A DNA stretch of 64,000 bases, from positions 930,001-994,000 of the forward strand of contig NW_026570233.1 in the NCBI RefSeq assembly GCF_019649055.1, given 5' to 3'. Both the position numbers and the translations under genes were made by a program. Source of the DNA: Paramacrobiotus metropolitanus (Eukaryota > Tardigrada > Eutardigrada > Parachela > Macrobiotidae). This document shows positions 44,766-54,488 of the stretch, in pieces (positions within the stretch are counted from its first letter, which is position 1; the number at the start of each line of letters is the position of its first letter). The notes below the pieces were generated by a model. The model worked only from the letters and a program-made list of their open reading frames with translations. It did no database searches and was not told where the DNA came from.

Positions 44766-46223
44766 ATGCCGAGCAGTTTAAAACGTTTTACTCGCAGCCT
44801 GTTTGGCACCCAAAATCATTCGTTCAAGCCGAAAATCGACATGGCAGCGGTACTGCTGGCTCAAGAAGAAGATCGTCAACGCCGGGAAGAGCAGTTCAAG
44901 ATGGACCGCCAAGAGAACAAAGTACAGCACCTGCAAGTGGTGCAGGTGATGGAGGACAATGCACGGGTCGAACGGCAGCGCATTCAAACGGAATTCCAAC
45001 GTCAACAGGAAGAGGCAGAGGCAGAACACTTACGCGAGTTGCACCACCAAGACGCAGAACATCGAGAGCAACGCGAGCGTGATTATCAGCTTTTCGAACA
45101 GCAACTCCAGGAAATGCATCACACATCGGCAGATGCGCGCCAGCAGTTGGAGCAAGAATTCCGTCGTCGGCAAAAGAAGCTGAAAGATGAAGTGAAGATT
45201 CTGCGTGAGCAGCGGCAACACGAGCTGGAGAAGGAAAAAACGCAAAAGAATCTGGAGCTACAGCAAATTCTCGACAAAATGCAAACCGTCGCAGAGGCGG
45301 AGCAGGCAAGGGTGAATGAGGAGTTCCAGAATCAGCAGCAGGAGAAAGAGAAAAAATGGACACAGGAAAAGCAGCTGTACGAAGAACGATTAGCCGCTCT
45401 CAATGACAGCATACAGGAGGCCGACGAACGCGCCCAGTTGATGACCGAGCAGCTGGAGAAGCCCACCAAAGACCGCGAACAGAAGCTAGCGTTTGTTAAT
45501 GAACTGAATCTGCAGATTCGTCAGCAGGATTCCCTGTTGCTTCTCGGACCTAAAGGAACAGGTAAAAGCACCTTCTTGTGGTTGCTCGGTAAAGGTGACA
45601 TGCCGACGCGCACCATGCGCGACGGGACCGTCGAGATTATTCATGTCCCGGGTTTTATCGATTCCATCGGACTACGGGCGTGGACTGTGGAAGAAGTGCT
45701 GAAGCTGCTGGTGCTCATGATCTACGAGGGTCTTCCCAAAGATTTGATTGTATTCTGCAATGAACGCATCGATATGCCCATGACAACGTTGGAATTGCTG
45801 GGAATTAGTAATCCTATGGTCGTTGTCATGTCCAGTGATTTCTGGAGGCTCTACCAACCAAAAGCTGGCAGCGAGCCCAAGATCCACTTGGTGCCGAATA
45901 AGAACGGTGTCCGCTGGGTGGAGCCGGAAGAAAATCTGGCCAATGTGTACAATTTTCACGTGTATGACGAAGTGAAGCAGCTGGAGCTGGGCACGCCCAT
46001 TACCCATCACGATGACATCGATGCGCTCGTGCAGAAGCGGGAAAGCGACGGTGTGGGGCCGTTTCAGTTTCTTACAGAAAACCCGAGGGGCGTCTTTGCT
46101 GCTGCGATGGAAAACGATTACACAACGGAAGCTATATTTCGATTCATCTATATTTATGAAAAGAAGTATCGCAAGAACAAACTGCAGTTTATGAATCAGG
46201 CCACTCTAAATGACTTTGTGTGA
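44766..46223 (+). CDS. Coiled-coil P-loop NTPase, paralogue 3 (485 aa)
   Basis: Single exon. N-terminus MPSSLKRFTRSLFGTQNHSF is basic and lacks the hydrophobic stretch of paralogue 2. Coiled coil about residues 30-235. Walker A GPKGTGKST at 261-269. The switch region reads VPGFIDSIGLRAW. Conserved tail THHDDIDAL, RFIYIYEKKY, LNDFV. AATAAA at 46258-46263, 35 bases after the stop, supports an expressed gene with a short 3' UTR. As in the other two, the Asp of the G3 motif is missing. Confidence 0.75.
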   Translation: MPSSLKRFTRSLFGTQNHSFKPKIDMAAVLLAQEEDRQRREEQFKMDRQENKVQHLQVVQVMEDNARVERQRIQTEFQRQQEEAEAEHLRELHHQDAEHREQRERDYQLFEQQLQEMHHTSADARQQLEQEFRRRQKKLKDEVKILREQRQHELEKEKTQKNLELQQILDKMQTVAEAEQARVNEEFQNQQQEKEKKWTQEKQLYEERLAALNDSIQEADERAQLMTEQLEKPTKDREQKLAFVNELNLQIRQQDSLLLLGPKGTGKSTFLWLLGKGDMPTRTMRDGTVEIIHVPGFIDSIGLRAWTVEEVLKLLVLMIYEGLPKDLIVFCNERIDMPMTTLELLGISNPMVVVMSSDFWRLYQPKAGSEPKIHLVPNKNGVRWVEPEENLANVYNFHVYDEVKQLELGTPITHHDDIDALVQKRESDGVGPFQFLTENPRGVFAAAMENDYTTEAIFRFIYIYEKKYRKNKLQFMNQATLNDFV

Positions 46224-46579
46224 CATCTATATTGCTCAGATACCCTTTATATTGGCTAATAAAGTGACTGTTATTTTAATTATTTTTCTGTTGGCGTTTG
46301 CTTTTGCAAGACTCCGGTTTCTGGTTTAACTCAATGTGATTTTGTCATTTGTTGTCGCCATTCAAATAACAAACATAATTCACAATATGTATTTACTGAC
46401 TTGAATTTTTCGCACGGTATTAACTCAGTACTCCGAAAACAACGATTTTGGATGGAGTGTTTTACGGCTGCGAATAACTACTCTAGTGATAACAGAATGG
46501 GAACAACTAATTGCCGTGTCTTTTTTACGGATTGAGCGAAAGGTCAGACCGTCAGACATTCACAGTTCATGACTCGCTT
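46224..46579. other. Short spacer between convergent genes
   Basis: Between the 3' ends of P-loop paralogue 3 (plus) and the serine protease (minus). Only the AATAAA at 46258 noted. Confidence 0.5.
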
Positions 46580-49500
46580 TTAAATCATGACAGTAATATC
46601 GCCAAGAGGAGCCGTATTAAAGATCCATGGTAAAGCCGGAGCGATTGCGGTGTACAAGCTGGGGTAACCAAATCCACATCCGTTAAGAGCGTCCACTATC
46701 CCCGCCAGGTACTGCGTGCCGGTTTTGTGATCGTAGCAGGTGAGAGGTCCGCCGCTATCCATAAAGCATACCTCCTCACCAACAATACCACCGGCGCAAA
46801 TAACAATGTCGTAGTTAGTTTGCAGATCTGAATCTCTTTGCTGACAGGCTTCTCGCGGAGCAATGATCTGTTGCACGTACTTCAGAGGGACATAAGAGCG
46901 CTGTGGATCGGGAATTGTGTAATCTGGTAAAGACATTCGACAATTATTTTGTCGACAAGATCCACCGTTTTTTTTTCATTTTCACTGTTAATGTTGTATA
47001 TTGTCATTGTTTTGAGCACTGTTAACACCTACTCAAGTCCAATATGGATTCCATTCCAAATCCGGATACGACGCATCTGTCTCTTGGTTGCGGGATTTTC
47101 GGTGTTAAACACAATTTACAAGCGCAGGCACTATGCCGACGAAAATCGATAGGCTCCGACAGTATTAGCAATGCGATGTCGTGGTTGAAATTTAGCGCGT
47201 CGTAGTCTGGGTTCACAATGACCTCACGTACTGAATACTCGCGGGAGCAGCCTTCGACGACCGATGAATAAAAATAAGTTTGATTGGGACGTGACGAAAC
47301 CGCCTCGGTGCCAATGTTAACGACCCAGGTGACATCGGACGCATTACCACCACCCGCGATGGTCATATTAACGGGAAGGCCCTTACAATGGGCAGCGGTA
47401 ACAATGGTCTGTGCTCCGATTATGACTCCACCGCAGAGGAATGCGTCAACAACGGGCGATCGAGCTCGAACCGATACCTGAGAAATAAACGTGTTTTTCT
47501 TGGTACAGATTAGGACTAATTGAAAAAATGAGGCGCCACACTGTACACTATAGTGTTCATATCGATATGACCAAGGCGAATAAGTTGTAATCGATTCTCC
47601 ATGTTCGGGCTACATATAGGCTTTACAGAAACTACATTTAAATTAACCTTGAATTCGCGATGTGGTTCCGGAGTTCAGTGATGTGCGAGGCGACTTCCGC
47701 GTGCGGTTTTTGGAGTTTGAAGTGTGCCGGCATGGCCGGAGGTGCGCAATTGCAGCTGAGGATCTTACCTGTGGGTACAGGTCGCTCACTGCCGGCACCC
47801 TCCGCCGGTGCCCGGTTTCTTCGCCCCCCTTTATTGAACTTGATACAGCAGACATACAAGACAGTAACGGTGAAGAGAATAACAAATCGTGCCAGAAGGG
47901 CGGGCGGGTGGTAATCGAAAACCGAAAAGGAGTAAGGAATAATTTTAGCGTAAATGAGCGACAGGAATGAACACACACTATGAGCAAAGCAATGCATAGC
48001 ACACGGCCCGGCGCCGGTGCCGGTGAGTACAGGGAATTGCGAATTCAGCGGTAATTTAATTTCTGCTAATCCTTAACTGACATTTAAATTAACCTTGAAT
48101 TCGCGATGTGGTTCCGGAGTTCAGTGATGTGCGAGGCGACTTCCGCGTGCGGTTTTTGGAGTTTGAAGTGTGCCGGCATGGCCGGAGGTGCGCAATTGCA
48201 GCTGAGGATCTTACCTGTGGGTACAGGTCGCTCACTGCCGGCACCCTCCGCCGGTGCCCGGTTTCTTCGCCCCCAAACAAGTTGCTCGTCTGTAGAGGTC
48301 AGGTCCGGTGAGTGTGCGGGGCCGGATGTACCGCTCCACGCAGTTGCTCTTCCATCTCCCGGCGCGCTGGATTTCCTCTTTTGGGAGTTGTTGTTCTGCG
48401 GCTTCCGTAGCGGCTCCGATGCGGAAGCTGTGCGTGCTAAGCCGCGCGCAATCCGGGTGATCTTTCAGCAGTAATTTTAAAAACCGGTTTACGGCTCCGC
48501 GGGTGAGGTAATCACCATTTCGGTATCGAAAGAACGGATACATGGGGTGTCCCTGTTCGGCACGGTAGCGGTAGTACGTCTTAATGGCGCGCACTGGGCA
48601 GACCGAACGATTCGTGGCCGTCAGCGTTATCTTGGAGCCCTCAGCGTTCTGATCGGTTTTTGTCCGTTTCAGCGTTATAACCGCTGCGTCGTCGGATATG
48701 CTCACGTCACGTAGGAGCAGGGTGGATGCGCGGTCGTAAGTGTGTTGCGACTTCGAGATGATCTCGCTTATGCGCAGAAATCCGAAGAACGCCGTGCAGA
48801 AGGCGCTCCAGAGCATGGCAGCTTCGTCCTCGTCGTTGTGTGCTTTCAGCCGAGTCTTCAATGTGCGCATGAGGTCCAATGTAATGGGTAGACGCCGGTC
48901 AGGCTTCGGGCTGTTCAGCCGTTTGAAACCGCTCACCGCGCGCACGACCAAGTCGTCGGCGGTGGGGTTAAGCAGCCCGGCCTCTCTGTGGCTGTTGTGG
49001 ATGGCCGCAAGGTAAACTTTCATGGTTCGGAAGGCTGCCTTTTCATCAAACAGCTGAGCGACAAAGGATGCAACAGTAGATGGTTTTGCGGGCAACATCG
49101 TGGAACCGCTTTCATTGCAAAACCGTTCGAAACGATTCAGCGATGCCCCGTACGTCTTCCTGGAGGATCCAGAGATGTGGGCATTTAGGAGCCTGTGCAG
49201 CGTGGAGTTGGGCGGAACGTGCTGCGCAGGTCCGGAAATATATCCGGAAACGTGATCGCCTTTGGAGCTGCTGCAGTAGCGAGCGCTCGGAACCGCTCCA
49301 TCTGAAAGCGAGAGAGCGCGTCAGCGATGCCATTATCAACGCCTCGAACGTGCTTCAGTGTCAACGTTAAATTATTCGTAGCCGCTGCCCAGGTCATGCG
49401 ACGCATTAGGTCGAGAACGCCCGGGCTGCTGGAGCGCAAGTGAGCCCATGCCTCCACAGCGCCGGCGTTGTCCGTGTGGAAGATAATCTTTCTCCGCCGC

Positions 49501-52500
49501 CATCTTTGCCCCCAAACAAGGACGGCAAGTAGAATGGGCACCATTTCAAGGTACTCAATCGACGGTGCTGCCTGCAACAGCCACTCCGGCCACCTAGATT
49601 GGAACCACTCATTTTCGCAGAATGCTCCGAGTCCTAGCGTGGCGGACGCGTCTGTGTACAGGTGCAGTACATCTGAGGTGGTCCAGTCTGGCTGGAGAAA
49701 AGACGCAGTTCCGTTCCACTGCGGAAGAAATCTCCGCCACCAGTCAAGATCCAGGTGGAATTGCATGTCGAGGGTTATTAAACTCCGTGGGGGATGGTCT
49801 GACAGTAACTGTATCATCCTTCTGGTGAACAGTCGACTCGATGGGATGCATTTCGAGGCGAACGTCAGTGTTCCGATCAGGCTCTGCAGTTCTGTCAGCG
49901 TGCAGCTTGACCTTTCGTGCCATCGCTCGAGGGTTGCCTTGATTTCTTGCAGCTTCCCGGCCGGTAAGCTGAGTGTTTGCGCGTCGGAGTCGATTTCGAT
50001 GCCCAGAAAAATCAGGCGAGTAGCGGGTCCCTCGGTTTTGTCGAGCGCCAGGGGGACACCAAGCTCCTCGCACACTTCCCGCATCGCCGTCATCAAAGTC
50101 GAACAATCGTCGGTGCCCGGAGAGCCGACGAACAGGTAGTCGTCCACGTAGTGCAGCATGGACGGTAGTCTGGATTTCTTTACTACGCACCAGTGAACAG
50201 CGGCGGAGAAGAACTCAAAGATATAGGGCGAGGAGCGGCAACCGAATGGTAATACTATGTCGAAATAGTACTTACCATTTAAACAGTATCCCAGGAGGTT
50301 CCAGTCGGCCCGCCGCACGGGTATCAGCCGAAACGCGGACTTTATGTCCATTTTTCCCATGATGGCGTATCTGCCCGCGGAAGACGCTAGTCGAACGGCG
50401 TCGTCCACGGAGCAGTACTGCAGTGGCATTTCACGGCCGTCAATGTGATCGTTGACGCTGCTGCCCGACGGTTGGGAAAGGTCCATTATGGTGCGGTGAC
50501 CGCCGTCTTTCTTCGGCCGGCACCCGAGAGCGTTGACCACGAAGTGCGGGAATGGTGGCGTCGGGAAAGGGCCAACTGAGTGACCCAAGTCAACTTCTTT
50601 CTGAACACTTTGGAGCAGCGCATACTGGTGAATGCGTGCAGACTGCGAGTTAGGCGTCTTGCGGGAAAGCTGTGGGCCTCGATAGCGAATGTCGGCACCC
50701 AGGCGTAGTGTGTCGGAAATAAAACGGCGAAGGTGAGCGTCGGGGTGATCAGCGAGCAGTCTCTCAAAAGCCTCAGCACGCAAGGGCGTCTGAGCTTTTT
50801 CGGGCACTGTCACCTGATCACCGAGCACCGTATTTGCACTGTGGGGACTTGTGGTCTTTGTCGTGGCACCGCTCGCAGACGTGGAGGCGTCCAGCACTAC
50901 AGGGTTCGGCGCAGTTAAATCGGTTGTAGTTGCGGCAGACTTCGCCCCCCACTGCTGGGGCAGGGCGAAAGGGCTGCTGGTACCCCACTTGGCCTTTGCG
51001 CGGGTACGGACACTGGGCGATAAAGTGTCCCGCTTGTCCGCAGTTTCGACACTTGTCCGATGGGGCGGCCGATTTCTTCGCTCCCTGCGCGGCTCCGCTG
51101 TCGCTAGTGCCCTCTTCCGGGACGGCGTTCTGGATATAATCAGTATAGGTGTCGTCGTGCTGCCGAGCCCACATATCGTACTCATATGGATGTCCTGCCA
51201 TCAGGGACCGGAACTGGCGGTCGTACTCCAGCCAGTGGGCTGTAGGAACCCCACGCCGGACGTACGCTGCTATCAGCGACAAGTATCGGCACATGGCAGC
51301 GGCGACTTGCGGAATAACGCTGATCCGGTATGCCATAAACACCGCGAACGCGTCACACCAGGATTCGAAGGAGTCGACGACCGCGCGTGTCTCGTTTGGC
51401 TTCAGAAGAACGCTGCCTTTTGACATTAGCAGCTTTGAACCTCCATGCTTAGGCTTCTCGACTCGATTCTTCGATAGCAGGTCGTCGAAATCGACATAAC
51501 GTGATGGGTCGAGGAGCCGTCGCCGGGTTTTACTTGGAACTGAGACCAGGTGTTTTGCTCCGCCTTTTGACTGCCCTCCCGACGTGGAAGCTCCGAAGTA
51601 GTCTTCCAGACTATGAGGCCGATTCGGGTGAGGACCCAGGCGTTCGGCGATCGGGCGGCGAACCGGGGAGCGGCTACGAGAAGAGGACGACTCACTGTGA
51701 CTGCGACTCTTACCTCTCCGTTTGTGATGCTGGTCACGTGAGCGGCTGCGATCTCTGGAGCGCACCGTTCGTTTTCCGTCGAGTGAGGACTCAATCTGGA
51801 GGCCGGGGTTGACTGTAGCCGGAGATTTCGGCCGGGAACCCACTGGTTCTCTGGATGCCAGCGGTGTCACGATGTCAATTAGGCGCTGGATTTGCTGCCC
51901 TTGCTGATTCTGGCGCTCCATCATCGACTTCAAGTCGAACTGCGGCTGTTCTACGACGACTACTTCCGACCGAATTGTGGGGGCGGGCGACTCCGATCGG
52001 CGGCGTTTCCGACTAGGCCGCGACTTAGTTTGCTGCGTGGTGGCGGGCTCTTTGCCAGAGCGGGCGCCTCGTGGGTTCGGATTACGAGCGCGCGCTGCAG
52101 GCTTTTTCGGCGGCATGATGGTGGGAACGAATTTCCGGAGGTTGGAAGGTAATTTGATCGTGGAAGATCGAAAGTACAAAATAATCGAAAACCGAAAAGG
52201 AGTAAGGAATAATTTTAGCGTAAATGAGCGACAGGAATGAACACACACTATGAGCAAAGCAATGCATAGCACACGGCCCGGCGCCGGTGCCGGTGAGTAC
52301 AGGGAATTGCGAATTCAGCGGTAATTTAATTTCTGCTAATCCTTAACTGACATATTCCGGCGCTTCGAGAGAGCTTCCAGCTATGCACGCTGGAAGACTA
52401 TGTAAATTGTAAGGTCACTAAGCAGCTATGAATGTGTCTAGCGGAATCCCGAAAACACCAGATTACACACTCACGTTTTTAAGCAGAAGATCGTTTCATG

Positions 52501-53425
52501 CGCAGGAAGTAAGGAATCGTAATAAGACGAAAAATAGAATGATACAGATTGGCTTTTTCGGATAGACCGGTACAGCCTACCTACCCGGGTATGTATTCTG
52601 ACCAGCTTGCTACAAAAACAGTCTGACTGTCTCTTTGACACCGTTACTGCAGTTAATTATTTTTACCTGCCAACAAAGTGACGCACTTCCGTTGGGTGCT
52701 TCAAATCCACCGACAATTCTATTTTGTGTCGGCAGCATACTGCTTGCACGCGCAAGGTAACTTTGAAATTTATTCTGTAGACTGATGGCAGACCGTAAGG
52801 CTGACCGTGAGGCATCGTTGGTCATATTTCTCGAGGGGAACCGTGGAGGCTTTTCTAATGGCGCAAACAATTTTGGATCAATGTTGGCGATTCCGCACTG
52901 CATCCCTTGTACACAAGCCGAATGAGAGTTCTGGTAGGTTGTCAATAGCGCTTCATTTCTTCCACACGATGAGGTTAGGTCGTCTGTGTAGAAATTTACC
53001 ACAAAGAATGTTTAACAAAAGATACTGAAGCGCTGGTCAAAAGGTCCCACAGTAATTATAGCCTTTACCATAAAACAGACGGCGTCACCATGCTGGACGT
53101 TGTTGCAGTCACTGGAGACGGAGATTGTCAGGTTAGCTTTTTGGCACAGATCAACGGCACTCCTTGCAAGACAGAAGCCGGCAAGATGAGTGCTTTTCTT
53201 TGGATAATCAGGATAACATTTCGGACCGATGACCTCCGATACCGCGTAGGGCCTGGGAAAGTAGGAAGGCACCGGTTGGTACGGCGGCGCTAGGTAGTTA
53301 TGAAGTGGGATATTGTCCAGATAATTTATTCCTTTCTGCCTATATGCCGTGCCATATCGGCTTGCTCGGCCGGTGTTTAATGCTAACGCTAGGAAAAGTA
53401 TCTGTATCGCAAACGGAATCCGCAT
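46580..53425 (-). CDS. S1A (trypsin-like) serine protease, secreted, with retrotransposon in an intron
   Basis: Exons from the 5' end: 53425-53069 (signal peptide MRIPFAIQILFLALALNTG, then a Cys-bearing pro-region); about 53000-52667 (more pro-region, ending in the activation site NRIVGGFEAP and LCWQ); 47477-47033; 46923-46580. The last three join in phase. Catalytic His is in VTAAHC, Asp in NFNHDIALL, Ser in MDSGGPL (usually GDSGGPL). The residue equivalent to 189 in the S1 pocket reads Glu, not the Asp of trypsin. The first splice junction is not resolved: an acceptor at about 53000 needs phase 1. The 5.2-kb intron 47478-52666 is almost all retroelement; without it the intron would be about 470 bases. 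Confidence 0.85.
47634..47828 (-). repeat. Split direct repeat B2
   Basis: 195 bases starting ACATTTAAATTAACCTTG. Same as 48080-48274. Confidence 0.9.
47912..48083 (-). repeat. Split direct repeat A2
   Basis: 172 bases from TAATCGAAAACC to TTAACTGACAT. Same as 52182-52353. It abuts B1. Confidence 0.9.
48080..48274 (-). repeat. Split direct repeat B1
   Basis: 195 bases, overlapping the last codons of the recombinase gene. Confidence 0.9.
48232..49098 (-). CDS. Tyrosine recombinase of the DIRS-order element
   Basis: Integrates the circular DNA intermediate. Shown by an Arg in FFGFLRISE, the HxxR box in THSFRIGA, and the nucleophile Tyr in CVERYIRP after a GRW motif, the usual R-HxxR-Y set. 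The conserved N-terminal core (GSSRKTYGASLNRFERFC) lies upstream of the first Met in the same frame (near 49150). The true start is therefore upstream, perhaps by frameshift from the RT frame, which stops at 49185. The last 43 bases run into repeat B1. Confidence 0.88.
   Translation of the reverse strand: MLPAKPSTVASFVAQLFDEKAAFRTMKVYLAAIHNSHREAGLLNPTADDLVVRAVSGFKRLNSPKPDRRLPITLDLMRTLKTRLKAHNDEDEAAMLWSAFCTAFFGFLRISEIISKSQHTYDRASTLLLRDVSISDDAAVITLKRTKTDQNAEGSKITLTATNRSVCPVRAIKTYYRYRAEQGHPMYPFFRYRNGDYLTRGAVNRFLKLLLKDHPDCARLSTHSFRIGAATEAAEQQLPKEEIQRAGRWKSNCVERYIRPRTLTGPDLYRRATCLGAKKPGTGGGCRQ
49185..51185 (-). CDS. Reverse transcriptase/RNase H of the DIRS-order element
   Basis: RT signatures: GCRPKKDGGHRTIMDLS, MGKMDIKSAFRLIPV, LPFGCRSSP and the catalytic YVDDYLF near 50150. 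RNase H: LYTDAS, LEMVPILL, HTDNAG and GIADALSR. The frame overlaps the 3' end of gag (50818-51185). That overlap probably is not true N-terminus; recognisable RT sequence starts near 50720. Confidence 0.9.
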   Translation of the reverse strand: MSTICGLGSTTTPILIISRTPSRKRALATAEPRRERRNRPPHRTSVETADKRDTLSPSVRTRAKAKWGTSSPFALPQQWGAKSAATTTDLTAPNPVVLDASTSASGATTKTTSPHSANTVLGDQVTVPEKAQTPLRAEAFERLLADHPDAHLRRFISDTLRLGADIRYRGPQLSRKTPNSQSARIHQYALLQSVQKEVDLGHSVGPFPTPPFPHFVVNALGCRPKKDGGHRTIMDLSQPSGSSVNDHIDGREMPLQYCSVDDAVRLASSAGRYAIMGKMDIKSAFRLIPVRRADWNLLGYCLNGKYYFDIVLPFGCRSSPYIFEFFSAAVHWCVVKKSRLPSMLHYVDDYLFVGSPGTDDCSTLMTAMREVCEELGVPLALDKTEGPATRLIFLGIEIDSDAQTLSLPAGKLQEIKATLERWHERSSCTLTELQSLIGTLTFASKCIPSSRLFTRRMIQLLSDHPPRSLITLDMQFHLDLDWWRRFLPQWNGTASFLQPDWTTSDVLHLYTDASATLGLGAFCENEWFQSRWPEWLLQAAPSIEYLEMVPILLAVLVWGQRWRRRKIIFHTDNAGAVEAWAHLRSSSPGVLDLMRRMTWAAATNNLTLTLKHVRGVDNGIADALSRFQMERFRALATAAAPKAITFPDIFPDLRSTFRPTPRCTGS
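50818..52116 (-). CDS. gag-like protein of the DIRS-order element
   Basis: Starts MPPKKPAARARNPNPRG at 52116; the frame is open further upstream but into repeat A1. Arg/Ser-rich N-terminal third (RSRDRSRSRDQHHKRRGKSR). A central domain with WCDAFAVFMAYRI and WARQHDDTYTDYIQNAV. Then a CCHC zinc knuckle CRNCGQAGHFIAQC near residue 370 and a Cys-rich end (CERCHDKDHKSPQC). Confidence 0.85.
   Translation of the reverse strand: MPPKKPAARARNPNPRGARSGKEPATTQQTKSRPSRKRRRSESPAPTIRSEVVVVEQPQFDLKSMMERQNQQGQQIQRLIDIVTPLASREPVGSRPKSPATVNPGLQIESSLDGKRTVRSRDRSRSRDQHHKRRGKSRSHSESSSSRSRSPVRRPIAERLGPHPNRPHSLEDYFGASTSGGQSKGGAKHLVSVPSKTRRRLLDPSRYVDFDDLLSKNRVEKPKHGGSKLLMSKGSVLLKPNETRAVVDSFESWCDAFAVFMAYRISVIPQVAAAMCRYLSLIAAYVRRGVPTAHWLEYDRQFRSLMAGHPYEYDMWARQHDDTYTDYIQNAVPEEGTSDSGAAQGAKKSAAPSDKCRNCGQAGHFIAQCPYPRKGQVGYQQPFRPAPAVGGEVCRNYNRFNCAEPCSAGRLHVCERCHDKDHKSPQCKYGAR
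52182..52353 (-). repeat. Split direct repeat A1
   Basis: 172 bases. The 5' boundary of the element in its own orientation. Confidence 0.9.
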
Positions 53426-54488
53426 ATTCAGATGAACTGAAGGAAATTAACTTGCAGGTGCGCAAATCGCAAAGTTTTGGGGCTTGGAATTTACAGATAA
53501 ATCTGCGGTAACTGTTTATTTCGAACGGCAAATATTATATGTACTTAAAGTTTACGTAATTTGCCCAAGTGCTTGCTCGACTGCGGATGCATCCATGATT
53601 ATACAAGTTGATCTAAAAAATCGGCAATACTGTATGTGCATAGTTGCACTGACACGTAACCTCTCATTGCATAATAATTATTTCAAAACGAGATTTTCTG
53701 TGCACATTTGTACTCCTGTGTATGTATGTATATGGCCAAACGGTGCGCGGATATGCAATAATTTAATTTTATTTGCAGCATGTACTGTAATGAATCGCCT
53801 TTGTCCAATCTGTTGAAAAATTTAATCGATTTTCTGTGTCATACATGCCTATAAAAATTTTCGTTAATGATACAAATTCTGTATCGGCAGCGCTGCGTTC
53901 AACGTGTACAGGTCGTATGCGGGCGAATAACTAAGAATCTCGCCAGAAAACGCGCCACCGGTGATGTTGTTCTCGATATGGATACTGCGTTCTGTCACTA
54001 CACTTCCATGCTAACCTACTGTCCGAATATCAGCTGATATCTTTCTGCTTTTATTTCATCTGTTCCTTATTGCATCTTCTTCCTAGAAATATCGTAGATT
54101 GAATTAACAGATTTTCTGTAGATTGTCGGGTTTTGTCCGAAACGGCCGTCGAACCTCTTTGGACGTGAGGGTGGGTGGGATCGACAAAGGATTGTCTGGT
54201 AAGCGGTTAACAAAAACATCATCTCCTGGAGGGTTTTGTATGTGTAGCATTATGAGTACTAAAGACGCTTCCATACTGCACTGCTTATCCGGTGCACGTT
54301 CTCAGTACCGGTTCCTTTTGCTATCCGTACTTTCTGCAGCAATTTTCCACAAAACAATTGCAAAACTGGACAGCCCCGAGCAAAAATGGCAAAACGCACT
54401 ACAAGCGCTTCTTCTACCTTGTAGCTGCAAAAAGTAATTCACCTCTCTGCGTTAGAGAAAGAAATCTAAGTCTTGATAAAAATAAGGA
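53426..54488. other. Spacer between the protease and SDR-A (divergent starts)
   Basis: No gene recognised. An open frame at 54123-54437 matches nothing I know and is probably chance. The promoters of both genes should lie here. Confidence 0.5.

Larger units (their letters stand above)
47634..52353 (-). mobile_element. DIRS-order retrotransposon, PAT/Ngaro type, with split direct repeats
   Basis: Minus-strand order: A1 (52353-52182), gag, reverse transcriptase/RNase H, tyrosine recombinase, B1 (48274-48080), A2 (48083-47912), an 83-base linker, B2 (47828-47634). The A copies are 172 bases and the B copies 195 bases, each pair almost identical. This A1-B1-A2-B2 layout with a tyrosine recombinase and no LTRs or DDE integrase defines the split-direct-repeat branch of DIRS-order elements. 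The reading frames are open, so the copy looks recent. No target duplication is expected, and none is seen. Confidence 0.93.

Noticed and set aside
47634-48274. LTR pair for the second retroelement
   Set aside because: The repeats are split and offset (A1-B1-A2-B2) and the element encodes a tyrosine recombinase, so these are split direct repeats and not LTRs.
49468-50139. A 223-codon plus-strand open frame
   Set aside because: Antisense to the reverse transcriptase with its YVDD motif.
54123-54437. A 104-codon plus-strand frame between the protease and SDR-A
   Set aside because: No domain, no splice context, and no signal peptide; could be a small gene but I cannot support it.
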